From: Fimbriimonadaceae bacterium
GTDB lineage: Bacteria > Armatimonadota > Fimbriimonadia > Fimbriimonadales > Fimbriimonadaceae
Reading direction: 5' to 3'
Assembly (NCBI GenBank): GCA_020850835.1
Contig: JADZDX010000033.1
Coordinates: 1 to 64,000, forward strand
Length of the DNA stretch: 64,000 nt
Positions 9,466 through 17,002 of this stretch are shown piece by piece (the stretch's first letter is position 1; every line of letters begins with the position of its first letter). Both the position numbers and the translations under genes were made by a program. The notes under the pieces are model-generated. The model saw only the letters and a program-made list of their open reading frames with translations. It was not told the DNA's origin and made no database searches.

Positions 9466-9694
9466 TATTGCCGCAACAAAGCTTCTCCGCCGTGAGTTTG
9501 CCCGCCGACCGATAGACATTTCGGGAGCTGACCTTCGAGTGTCCCATGGCGTAGCGTATGTACGAGGAGTTCTGAAGCCAATGAAAAATGCGTCCGCACC
9601 GATGCAAGAGATGCTGGACCATATTTCCAAGGCTCTAAGAAGTCGCGGAGAGTTTCGCGACGTCGTCATTGATTGCGCGATTCGAGGTGAGTGA
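9449..9694 (+). CDS. Small conserved-looking protein, BON-like fold possible
   Basis: 81 aa with no signal peptide. The pattern DISGADLRVSHGVAYVRGVL, then a helix-like stretch, then GEFRDVVIDCAIR resembles a BON domain (beta-alpha-beta around a V-x-G turn), but the match is by eye and weak. It overlaps DUF2071 by 17 bp at its start and the convergent folC by 29 bp at its end. A clean TATACT 6 nt before ATG supports real expression. Function unknown. Confidence 0.6.
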   Translation: MADANDIAATKLLRREFARRPIDISGADLRVSHGVAYVRGVLKPMKNASAPMQEMLDHISKALRSRGEFRDVVIDCAIRGE

Positions 9695-10922
9695 GCTGGT
9701 TGCCAGCTTCCCCGACCAAGTAGAAGCTTCCTGTGACAAGGACATCTGAGCCGGAACGTTGGGCACTCAAGAGTCCCGATTTCACCGATTGGTGAACCGT
9801 CACCGGTAGCCCAAGTTCGGTGATCTGTTCAGCGAGGACGTGGGGGGGCACCGCACGATGGAAGTCGATCGGGACGAGGTGCAATTCCGAGATGAGCGCC
9901 TTGAGCGGCTCGAAGAATGCGACCGGATCGTGGCCAGCCAACATCCCTGCAACGACCGGGATCTTATCAGCCGAATTGCTCAAGGTCAGGGCGAGCATGG
10001 CCGCCGCATCCTGGTTGTGAGCACCATCCAGAATGAATGTTGTGGTCCCTACCTTGCGCCTTTCCATCCGGCCAGGCAAGCGGACCGATTCAACCCCTTT
10101 GGATACGCACTCTGGACTAACGATAGCTCCGGCTGCATCGCATGCCGCGATGGCAACCGCCATATTCCCCACTTGGTGAGGCCCGGCTAACTTGGGCCAC
10201 CCCGCGAGAAATTCTGCCTGAGGAGTACGCACTCGGTAGCCTTCCTCCTGAACAGTCCAAGTCACCTCCTGACCCAAGCGCCAAAGTGGGGCGTTCAGCT
10301 GGCTTGCAACGTTTTCAATAATGGCCCTCGCCTCAGCAGGGATCGCTCCGATGACCACCGGCTTTCCTGGCTTAATGATTCCGGACTTCTCGAACGCGAT
10401 CTCTTCCAGGGTGTTCCCAAGGATTGCCGTGTGATCCAATCCAATACTGGTGATGACCGAAACCTCGCCGTTGATCACATTGGTGGCGTCAAATCGCCCT
10501 CCCAAACCAACTTCAAGAGCGACCCAGTCGCACCCGGCTTCCTCCCATGCCGCAAGCCCGATCGCCGTCTTCATCTCGAACTCGGTGATTTCCTCCCCCG
10601 ATTCCTCTCCAATCGCCAGCAATCGAGTTGCAAGACGAGCAAATGAATCTGGAGCTAGGTACCTGCGACCAATTTGGATCCTTTCCATCGGGTCGTGCAC
10701 AAATGGGCTGAAGAAGGCACCTGCCCGGTGACCCTGCTCAATCAAGATGCTTTGAACGGTCGCCGTGACGCTACCCTTGCCATTAGTTCCGGTAATGTGA
10801 ATGAACTTGACTGAGGGCTCGATCTGGGCGAGTTCGAGGAACCGAAACATGCGGTCCAGCCCCAAACGCCAGCCTCGCGGGGCAAGCGCCGATACCGCAA
10901 CAAGGGCCTCTTCGTAGTTCAC
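9666..10922 (-). CDS. folC: Bifunctional folylpolyglutamate synthase/dihydrofolate synthase
   Basis: 418 aa Mur-ligase-type enzyme that adds glutamate to dihydropteroate and folates in the cytoplasm. The N-terminal GWRLGLDRM and HITGTNGKGSV (P-loop, about residue 44-54), the GLGGRFDATN motif, SIGLDHTAILG and DGAHN near residue 300 are the family landmarks in order. I chose GTG 10922 because CATAAT lies exactly 6 nt upstream and family proteins start with a YEEAL-like helix; TTG 10937 would add five residues. Confidence 0.93.
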   Translation of the reverse strand: MNYEEALVAVSALAPRGWRLGLDRMFRFLELAQIEPSVKFIHITGTNGKGSVTATVQSILIEQGHRAGAFFSPFVHDPMERIQIGRRYLAPDSFARLATRLLAIGEESGEEITEFEMKTAIGLAAWEEAGCDWVALEVGLGGRFDATNVINGEVSVITSIGLDHTAILGNTLEEIAFEKSGIIKPGKPVVIGAIPAEARAIIENVASQLNAPLWRLGQEVTWTVQEEGYRVRTPQAEFLAGWPKLAGPHQVGNMAVAIAACDAAGAIVSPECVSKGVESVRLPGRMERRKVGTTTFILDGAHNQDAAAMLALTLSNSADKIPVVAGMLAGHDPVAFFEPLKALISELHLVPIDFHRAVPPHVLAEQITELGLPVTVHQSVKSGLLSAQRSGSDVLVTGSFYLVGEAGNQLTHLESRNQ

Positions 10923-10970
10923 GTGCCGATTATGCAACCCACTTAGGGGGGCCTGCGTCCATTTAGGTGA

Positions 10971-11120
10971 ATGCTGGTTATTGCAATCGTTCTCTTCGTC
11001 CTATTTATCCTCGGAATTGTCGTCTTCATTGCCGCCAACGCAGGCCGAGGTCAAGAGGATTGGAACTCCTTTATGCAGGATGAACCCAGCAAGGGCGAGA
11101 CCGATCCGGCAGATTCCTGA
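10971..11120 (+). CDS. Small single-pass membrane protein (49 aa)
   Basis: A 49-codon frame beginning MLVIAIVLFVLFILGIVVF, one clear transmembrane helix, followed by AANAGRGQEDWNSF and an acidic tail ending DPADS. AGGTGA stands directly before ATG, too close for a normal ribosome-binding site. It lies alone between folC, transcribed away from it, and tRNA-Pro. The hydrophobic-then-acidic pattern and codon use look like a real micro-protein, but there is no family assignment. Confidence 0.5.
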   Translation: MLVIAIVLFVLFILGIVVFIAANAGRGQEDWNSFMQDEPSKGETDPADS

Positions 11121-11154
11121 ACCCGCGCCGCACGAGGTACAATCGCCAGCGGTT

Positions 11155-11231
11155 CGGGGTGTAGCTCAGCTTGGTAGAGCGCGTGCTTTGGGAGCATGAG
11201 GCCGCAGGTTCAAATCCTGTCGCCCCGACCA
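11155..11231 (+). tRNA. tRNA-Pro (TGG anticodon)
   Basis: A 77-nt cloverleaf with encoded CCA. The acceptor CGGGGTG pairs with CGCCCCG at 11221-11227, the anticodon loop TTTGGGA places TGG at 11189-11191, and the T arm is GCAGGTTCAAATCCTGT. TGG reads proline CCN codons. Confidence 0.96.
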
Positions 11232-11278
11232 CCGGCTCGGAACGTCCTCGTTGTTCGGAACGTAATAGTAATAAAGCT

Positions 11279-11788
11279 ATGAAAGCACCCACCCTTGCCC
11301 TCGCTGCCCTCATCTTCACGCCTTTGATGGCTCAGGCCCCCAGTGCAACGTCGGAGTACGTCGGCAAGCCCATGCCCGCCTTCACAATGAAGGGTTTGGA
11401 TGGCAAAACGCTTACTAATGCCAGTCTCAAGGGCAAAGTGGTGCTCTTGGACTTCTGGGCGACCTGGTGCGGGCCGTGCAAGGCCATTTCTCCCATGATC
11501 GAGAAGCTTCACAAGGCCTATAAGGGTAAGGCCGTTGCCATCTATGGGGCCAATGTGTGGGAACGGGGGGACAAGAATGGTGCTAAAGCTCGAGCCTACG
11601 CGAAAGAGCACAAGTACACCTACCCCATGACCTTTGGCAACGAAACGCTGGCTACCAAGTTGAGGATCGAAGGTATTCCAACTTTGCTTGTCATGGATAA
11701 AAAGGGCGTCGTTCGAAATGTTTACGTTGGGTTTGACCCAAAGAACGAAGCCAAGCTCCGAGCGGTCATTGACGGCCTGTTGAAATAA
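11279..11788 (+). CDS. Secreted thioredoxin-like (TlpA/ResA type) protein
   Basis: 169 aa. MKAPTLALAALIFTPLMAQAP is a signal peptide, so the product acts outside the cytoplasm. The redox motif WATWCGPC lies in a LLDFWATWCGPCKAI segment near residue 62, and the cis-proline motif is EGIPTLL. These define a TlpA/ResA thioredoxin fold used for disulfide reduction or cytochrome c maturation, though no ccm/res genes are nearby. The frame is open further upstream through tRNA-Pro, but the signal peptide fixes ATG 11279. Confidence 0.92.
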   Translation: MKAPTLALAALIFTPLMAQAPSATSEYVGKPMPAFTMKGLDGKTLTNASLKGKVVLLDFWATWCGPCKAISPMIEKLHKAYKGKAVAIYGANVWERGDKNGAKARAYAKEHKYTYPMTFGNETLATKLRIEGIPTLLVMDKKGVVRNVYVGFDPKNEAKLRAVIDGLLK

Positions 11789-11820
11789 CGGATTTTCTTC
11801 GGCTTCTCCCGATCGTGCTG

Positions 11821-11826
11821 TAGAAT
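11821..11826 (+). promoter_or_regulatory. -10 hexamer TAGAAT of the subtilase gene
   Basis: TAGAAT ends 6 nt before GTG 11833 and no Shine-Dalgarno is present, which supports GTG as a leaderless start. Confidence 0.5.
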
Positions 11827-11832
11827 CAATGC

Positions 11833-13710
11833 GTGTTGACCACGCGGACTGTTTGCGCTGCGACCCTTCTAGCCTTTGTTGGAGCTTGTTGGGCTGATTC
11901 CCTCTTTGTCTATAAGCAGGAACGACGTCTCGTCCCGATAAACGACCGTTACATCGTTGCCGGTGGGCAATTCTCGCTTGAAGGTGAGGCCCACCTTCCG
12001 GGCTACCGCCTTGTGCGAAGCCAAAATGCGCTCCAAGCCATTTCACTAGCCCGCCCTGCACGCGGTCAGTTCGTTACCAACGCTTATGTAAATGCGTCTG
12101 GCGGCATGATGTACCCGACACGGGACATCTATATCGCTTTCACGAGCGATGTTAGCCCGACCTCCGCGTTGGCAATCGTGAGGCGTGAAGTCGGGGGCGA
12201 GATCCTCGAAGTCAATGCATCGGGGCTCCCCAATACCCTCCTCCTCCGAACTCCTTGCCGTACCGGTGCCGAAGTCCTCAGGTTAGCAGCCCGAATGGCG
12301 AAGCGAAAGGACACCCGTTACGCCTTCCCAAACATGGTGATGTCGGTTGAGCCTGCCTTCATCCCAAATGACCCGCTCTTTGGCGACGAATGGCACCTTA
12401 GGAATACGGGACAATCTGGCGGAACCTCTGATGTTGATTTCGATGCCGACGATGCCTGGGACGTCACGACTTCCAATCCAAGTATCAAGACGCTGATCAT
12501 GGATAACGGCGTGGACGGGAACCATCCAGATCTGGTCCTCAGCGCGGGGGCAACGTTTACGGGTGAACCTGGGAATGGAACCCCCTTCACAAGCTCGGAT
12601 AACCACGGCACGCCGGTTGCCAGTTGCGTTGCCGCGACCATGAACAACTCCCTCGGCGTGGTGGGGGTGGCACCGGGATCGCTCGTGATCTCCGCAAAGC
12701 CATACTCGTTCATCTCGCCCGACTGGTACACCGAAACAAGTTGGCTCCTCGCCAGCCTTGACTTCGCATACAGTCAGGGTGCCCGGATTACCAATAACTC
12801 GTGGACGTACGATGATGTAATCCCGCCCTTTGACGACAAGCTCACCGCCATGTTCAATGCCGGGATGGTCCACTTTGCTGCGGCTGGCAATGCCAACACG
12901 GCCACAGTCTCCTATCCGGCTAGTGCACCGAATGTGGTTTCAGTGATGTCAATCAACCGAACTGGTGCCCGCTCAAGCTTTAGCTCCTACGGTCCTGGCA
13001 TTGACTTTGCTTCCCCGGGCTCCGCGATCGTCATGACTGATCGTGTTGGCAGTCCCGGCTATGCCACCGGCGACTACGTCACGGCGAACGGCACGTCATT
13101 CGCCTCGCCCAACCTTGCCGGACTAACCGCTCTTGTCCTTGGCGCCAATCCGCTTCTCAGTTCAGACGCTGCCATAACCTGTCTGACTGGCTCCGCCATT
13201 GACCTGGGGACAACGGGCTACGATACTACCTTTGGGAATGGTCTACCCAATGCACCCCAAGCGGTCCAGCTGGCCCTCGGCTTCCGATGGAACGGCACGA
13301 TTACCTTTGGAGACCTAAATGGCCCCGCCCCCACAAGCGCCTCCTTCTTCTTTGATCTCCCAGACGTGTTAAGAGACCGGACGACTTCGGTCACCCTTAG
13401 TGCCAGTGCGTTCGATCAGATTGCACCAGATGGTCAATTTGAAGTCTATGCGTCCTGTCGCCCGTGGCTACGCAAGAAACTAACCCTCAACAATGGTGGG
13501 ACCGTGGTCAGTCAATCCTTCTCCATGACCAATGGCGACGCCGATGGTTCTGGTGAGGTGGACGCCGCCGACATTGACTTTGTCATTCAATGGTTTGGCA
13601 CTGCGCCGACTCAGGGTGAGGAGATGTTCGCTGACCTAGACCGCTCTGGTGAGGTGGATGCAGCCGATATTGATGTCGCCATCAGTAACTTCGGCGCAGT
13701 TGGCGACTAG
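11833..13710 (+). CDS. Secreted subtilisin-like (S8) serine protease with dockerin-like C-terminus
   Basis: 625 aa with an N-terminal signal sequence (LLAFVGACWAD), a ~150-residue prodomain-like region and an S8 domain. The catalytic triad is visible: D224 in IMDNGVDGNHPD, H258 in NHGTPVAS and S422 in NGTSFASPN, with oxyanion N353 in AAAGN. The C-terminal ~140 residues are a beta-rich domain and then two calcium-loop motifs, DGSGEVDAADID and DRSGEVDAADID, shared with three other secreted proteins in the window. TAGAAT 6 nt upstream supports the GTG start. Its substrate is unknown. Confidence 0.93.
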   Translation: MLTTRTVCAATLLAFVGACWADSLFVYKQERRLVPINDRYIVAGGQFSLEGEAHLPGYRLVRSQNALQAISLARPARGQFVTNAYVNASGGMMYPTRDIYIAFTSDVSPTSALAIVRREVGGEILEVNASGLPNTLLLRTPCRTGAEVLRLAARMAKRKDTRYAFPNMVMSVEPAFIPNDPLFGDEWHLRNTGQSGGTSDVDFDADDAWDVTTSNPSIKTLIMDNGVDGNHPDLVLSAGATFTGEPGNGTPFTSSDNHGTPVASCVAATMNNSLGVVGVAPGSLVISAKPYSFISPDWYTETSWLLASLDFAYSQGARITNNSWTYDDVIPPFDDKLTAMFNAGMVHFAAAGNANTATVSYPASAPNVVSVMSINRTGARSSFSSYGPGIDFASPGSAIVMTDRVGSPGYATGDYVTANGTSFASPNLAGLTALVLGANPLLSSDAAITCLTGSAIDLGTTGYDTTFGNGLPNAPQAVQLALGFRWNGTITFGDLNGPAPTSASFFFDLPDVLRDRTTSVTLSASAFDQIAPDGQFEVYASCRPWLRKKLTLNNGGTVVSQSFSMTNGDADGSGEVDAADIDFVIQWFGTAPTQGEEMFADLDRSGEVDAADIDVAISNFGAVGD

Positions 13711-13765
13711 CCCAGGTTACTTGTGGTAACGATCGGGCAATCCAAAAAGGTAGTCTTAGCTACTT

Positions 13766-15256
13766 ATGCCGACTGCTATAGATGCACTGAAATCCAGGCT
13801 CTTTGACGTTAATGCCCTCAATGCCGCCATGGCCATGCTGGACTGGGATCAGCAGACCTACATGCCCAAGGGGGGAGCGAATGCTCGGGCCGAGCACAGT
13901 AGCCTTCTGGCACGGATGGCGCACGAAGCATTTGTTAGCGAAGAAACCCAGCGGGCTCTCGAGGAAGCCGCCAAGGAAGTCGAACCCGGGACCGATGAGG
14001 CCGCGATAGTCAGGAACACCCAGCGCAACATGAAGCTGCGCACGAAGTTCCCCGCTGATCTCGTGGCGCGCAAGAGCAAGCTGAGCGCCGAGGGCCATGA
14101 GGCATGGGTAACCGCCAGGGCAAACAATGATTTCAAGACATTTGCTCCGATCCTAGATGAGCTTTTCGAGATTACTAAGGAGGAAGCGAATCTCCTCGGC
14201 TACGAGAACCATATCTACGACGCGCTCATTGACATGTACGAGGAAGGGGCAACCCACGCTCAATGTCAAGCCATTTTCGACGAAATCCGCGGGCCTATTG
14301 TCCAATTGGTTAAGGACATCAAGGAGTCACCAAATCAACCTGACGACAGCTTCCTTTATGGGGAATGGCCCAACGACAAACAGCGGGAGTTCACCGAATG
14401 GCTTCTCAAGCAAATCGGATTTGATATGGATCGGGGACGGCAGGATACAGCCCCTCACCCGTTCTGTACGGGTTGGTCAGTCGGAGACATCCGCCTAACC
14501 ACTCGGTTCAAGGATTACCTTCCGAGTGCCTTGTTTGGAACTCTTCACGAAGCCGGACACGGCATGTACGAGCAAGGAAGCCCAATGGCATGGGATCGCA
14601 CGCCTCTCGCCGGTGGAGTGAGCCTCGGCGTTCACGAAAGCCAAAGCCGACTTTGGGAGAACATCGTGGGGCGCAGCGAGGCCTTTATCACCTGGATGCT
14701 TCCCACGCTTGGGTCTTACTTCCCAGCCCTGTCCAACACGGATCCAACGAGCATGTACCGCGCAACCAACAAGGTTGAGCCTTCGTTTATCCGAGTCGAA
14801 GCCGATGAGGTGACCTACAACCTCCATATCATGGTTCGCTTCGAAGTCGAATGCGCCGTTCTGGAGGGCAAGCTCGCTGTCAATGACATGCCCGCTTACT
14901 GGAACAGCAAGTACGAGGAGTACCTCGGTATCACGCCGCGCACCGATAGCGAGGGTTGCCTCCAAGACGTGCACTGGAGCATGGGTAGCATCGGCTACTT
15001 CCCCACCTACACGATGGGCAACCTACTCAGCTATCAGTTCTGGAATTGCCTCGAGAAGGACCTCGGCGATACCGATGCCATGATCGCACGGGGCGACTTC
15101 CAGCCGATTCTTGAATGGCTCATCCAGAAGATCTATCGCCACGGAGCAAAGTACCCGCCACAGGAGCTTGTCCCGATGGTGACCGGTAAGCCCATGGGCG
15201 CGTCGGATTACCTAGCGCGACTCTCTCAAAAGTATCGCGCAGTTTACGGGCTCTAA
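13766..15256 (+). CDS. M32 family metallocarboxypeptidase
   Basis: 496 aa, matching the ~500 aa of Taq-type thermostable carboxypeptidase 1. The zinc motif HEAGH is at residues 261-265 (LFGTLHEAGHGMYEQG), and the third ligand is the Glu of GVHESQSRLWEN. DIRLTTRF and YNLHIMVRFEVE are further family blocks. It is cytoplasmic and removes C-terminal residues from peptides. Its stop overlaps glyQ's stop by 4 bp (convergent). Confidence 0.95.
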   Translation: MPTAIDALKSRLFDVNALNAAMAMLDWDQQTYMPKGGANARAEHSSLLARMAHEAFVSEETQRALEEAAKEVEPGTDEAAIVRNTQRNMKLRTKFPADLVARKSKLSAEGHEAWVTARANNDFKTFAPILDELFEITKEEANLLGYENHIYDALIDMYEEGATHAQCQAIFDEIRGPIVQLVKDIKESPNQPDDSFLYGEWPNDKQREFTEWLLKQIGFDMDRGRQDTAPHPFCTGWSVGDIRLTTRFKDYLPSALFGTLHEAGHGMYEQGSPMAWDRTPLAGGVSLGVHESQSRLWENIVGRSEAFITWMLPTLGSYFPALSNTDPTSMYRATNKVEPSFIRVEADEVTYNLHIMVRFEVECAVLEGKLAVNDMPAYWNSKYEEYLGITPRTDSEGCLQDVHWSMGSIGYFPTYTMGNLLSYQFWNCLEKDLGDTDAMIARGDFQPILEWLIQKIYRHGAKYPPQELVPMVTGKPMGASDYLARLSQKYRAVYGL

Positions 15257-16182
15257 CCCGCCGGAGTAGCTGTCTTGAACTTGTCAAGATACTTGCCGCA
15301 GCAAGCTCGAATCCGCCCACGGATTCGATTGATGTAGGCGGCGCGCTCAGTCACGCTGATCGCGCCCCTTGCATCCAACACATTGAAGATGTGCGAACAT
15401 TTCAACGCCAGGTCCAAGGCTGGATACACCAAAGCGCCTTTCCGCTCCGAAGCCTGCTTAGTGGTAAGGATGTCAAGTTCCTCATCCCAGTAAACGGGTG
15501 TTTCGATGACCCGCTTGCTTTCGGCCTCATAGAGGTCGAAAATCTGCAACAGCATCTCCGTGTTCGCCACCTCAAAGTTGTACACGTTGTGCTGCATCTC
15601 GAGGTCGTACTCCGTTTCCTTGTAGGTCATCGCCTCATTCCACTGGAGGTCCGTCCAGAACGAGTTTTGGTTGTTGAGCATGAGGCAAAGTCGCTCCGGT
15701 CCGTACGTAATCTCGGCGCAAACCGGATCGCAGTCGTAGCCGCCCATCTGTTGGAAGAACGTGAATTGCGTCACCTCGGTGCCGTCTACCCAGACCTCCC
15801 AGCCCACGCCGGCGGCACCCGCGGCCTGACTCTCCCAATCGTCCTCGACGAGGCGAATGTCGTTCTTCTGGGTGTCAAACCCGATCGCATTCAGGCTCCC
15901 CATGTAGAGGTCCACGATATTGTCCGGGCTCGGCTTCATCACCACTTGGTATTGGTAGTAGCGTTGGTTGCGCATCGGGTTGCGCGTGTAGCGGCCATCG
16001 GCGGGGCGGCGGCTGGGCTGCACGTAGGCGACATTCCAAGATTCCGGCCCGAGGCAGCGCAAGGTCGTCGCCGGGTGCATGGTTCCCGCCCCGACCTCGA
16101 CATCGTAGCCCTGCAAGATCGCGCAACCCTGCGCGGCCCAGTACTCGTTAAGTCGGCGGATGATTTCTTGGAAGGTGACCAT
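15253..16182 (-). CDS. glyQ: Glycine--tRNA ligase alpha subunit
   Basis: 309 aa class II aminoacyl-tRNA synthetase subunit of the (alpha-beta)2 glycyl enzyme. It opens MVTFQEIIRRLNEYWAAQGC, and EVGAGTMHPAT, YVQPSRRPADGRY and GSLNAIGF are GlyQ blocks. No glyS follows; the downstream gene is the convergent M32 peptidase. The ATG lies three bases from the end of a REP-type palindrome, so the entire upstream region is repeat sequence; an upstream in-frame extension of 20 residues is encoded by that repeat and is rejected as coding. Confidence 0.95.
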   Translation of the reverse strand: MVTFQEIIRRLNEYWAAQGCAILQGYDVEVGAGTMHPATTLRCLGPESWNVAYVQPSRRPADGRYTRNPMRNQRYYQYQVVMKPSPDNIVDLYMGSLNAIGFDTQKNDIRLVEDDWESQAAGAAGVGWEVWVDGTEVTQFTFFQQMGGYDCDPVCAEITYGPERLCLMLNNQNSFWTDLQWNEAMTYKETEYDLEMQHNVYNFEVANTEMLLQIFDLYEAESKRVIETPVYWDEELDILTTKQASERKGALVYPALDLALKCSHIFNVLDARGAISVTERAAYINRIRGRIRACCGKYLDKFKTATPAG

Positions 16183-16186
16183 TTCT

Positions 16187-16290
16187 TTGGAGTGCGGTAT
16201 CTCCCGATACCGCTTTGGTTTTGCCGATCTCCTGATCGGCAAGCTTAGCTACGGATTATGACGCGTCCTTGGAGTGCGTTATCTCCAGAT
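16187..16290. repeat. REP-type palindrome pair, left side of RAYT element
   Basis: Two perfect hairpins occur: 16194-16213 (8-bp arms, GCGGTATC/GATACCGC, loop TCCC) and 16223-16240 (7-bp arms, GCCGATC/GATCGGC, loop TCCT), separated by 9 nt. The order and sequence are the exact inverse of the right-side copies. A degenerate second copy, GGAGTGCGTTATCTCC, follows at about 16271-16286. The block ends against the glyQ start codon. Confidence 0.85.
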
Positions 16291-16294
16291 CGAA

Positions 16295-16849
16295 CTACAG
16301 CCAGCTATTGGGTTCAACAGCGTATTCATCCACTTCAGCAATCGAATCATCCTTGAAAGACCTCACCGTCTCAACATAGCTTTTGGGCGCAAAGCGTTCG
16401 AACCAGAAAGCAGAACAAAACGGATACATCGCGGCATCGGAAACTACTCCATGCCGCACTGGATTGTAATGGACGTAGTGAAGCCGGACCATGAATGATT
16501 TTTCAAAGGTCAGTTGCTTATCGAAATAGTTGTGCCAAACCGTTCGCCCTGGAGTTTGGTCGGCGTTGTTCGCATGCCTCGCCGTGAACTTGTGCACAGC
16601 CTGAATTGTCCTCGAGATCGAACGATCTCCTTTCGAATTGGATACGACAACATGGTAGTGATTGGGGAACACAGCCCACGCCAATGCCTCAAATCCATCG
16701 CGCTCAAGAGTGTCGAGCAAGCTTGCTTGAAGGACCTCCAGTTTCTCCTTCCCCCGGAAGATGTGCTGGTGCTTGTAGGTCGCTGCAGTAACCATGACCA
16801 CCCCATCTTGGATGAGGCGATGAGTCGGTGCGTGCGGCCAAGGACGCAT
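16295..16849 (-). CDS. REP-associated tyrosine transposase (RAYT, Y1/HUH family)
   Basis: 184 aa. The HUH metal site is HYH in AVFPNHYHVVVS, and the nucleophilic Tyr lies in YVHYNPVRHGVV, both diagnostic of the IS200-related RAYT group. RAYTs bind and nick REP hairpins in single-stranded DNA and are usually single-copy, domesticated relatives of transposases. Matching inverted palindromes lie on both sides. ATG 16849 has TATGAT ending 6 nt upstream, partly within the first right-hand repeat; a TTG at 16873 inside that repeat is less likely. Confidence 0.93.
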   Translation of the reverse strand: MRPWPHAPTHRLIQDGVVMVTAATYKHQHIFRGKEKLEVLQASLLDTLERDGFEALAWAVFPNHYHVVVSNSKGDRSISRTIQAVHKFTARHANNADQTPGRTVWHNYFDKQLTFEKSFMVRLHYVHYNPVRHGVVSDAAMYPFCSAFWFERFAPKSYVETVRSFKDDSIAEVDEYAVEPNSWL

Positions 16850-16857
16850 CTCCAAAT

Positions 16858-17002
16858 CATAACACGTGTCCAACGCCGATCAGGAGATCGGCTGATCTAA
16901 AGCGGTATCGGGAGATACCGCACTCCAAAGCATAACACGCATCCAACGCCGATCGGGAGATCGGCTGATCTAAAGCGGTATCGGGAGATACCGCACTCCA
17001 AA
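16858..17002. repeat. Tandem 73-bp REP-type repeats, right side of RAYT element
   Basis: Two adjacent units, 16858-16930 and 16931-17002, are nearly identical (differences around 16867-16868 and in one loop base). Each holds hairpin A (GCCGATC/GATCGGC, loop AGGA or GGGA; 16875-16892 and 16948-16965), the spacer TGATCTAAA, hairpin B (GCGGTATC/GATACCGC, loop GGGA; 16902-16921 and 16975-16994) and the tail ACTCCAAA. The second unit stops one base before the fpg stop codon. Orientation is inverse to the left block. Confidence 0.93.

Noticed and set aside
11171-11278. Upstream extension of the thioredoxin frame
   Set aside because: It translates tRNA-Pro; the signal peptide begins at ATG 11279.
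16183-16242. 20-residue N-terminal extension of GlyQ
   Set aside because: Encoded entirely by REP palindrome sequence; GlyQ proteins start at the MVTFQE-type residue.
15391-16248. Plus-strand frame opposite glyQ (285 aa)
   Set aside because: Antisense shadow; His/Leu/Arg-rich mirror composition and no start signal.
16858-17002. CRISPR-like tandem repeat
   Set aside because: Only two adjacent units with no unique spacers; each unit is a double hairpin matching the inverted left copy beside a RAYT.
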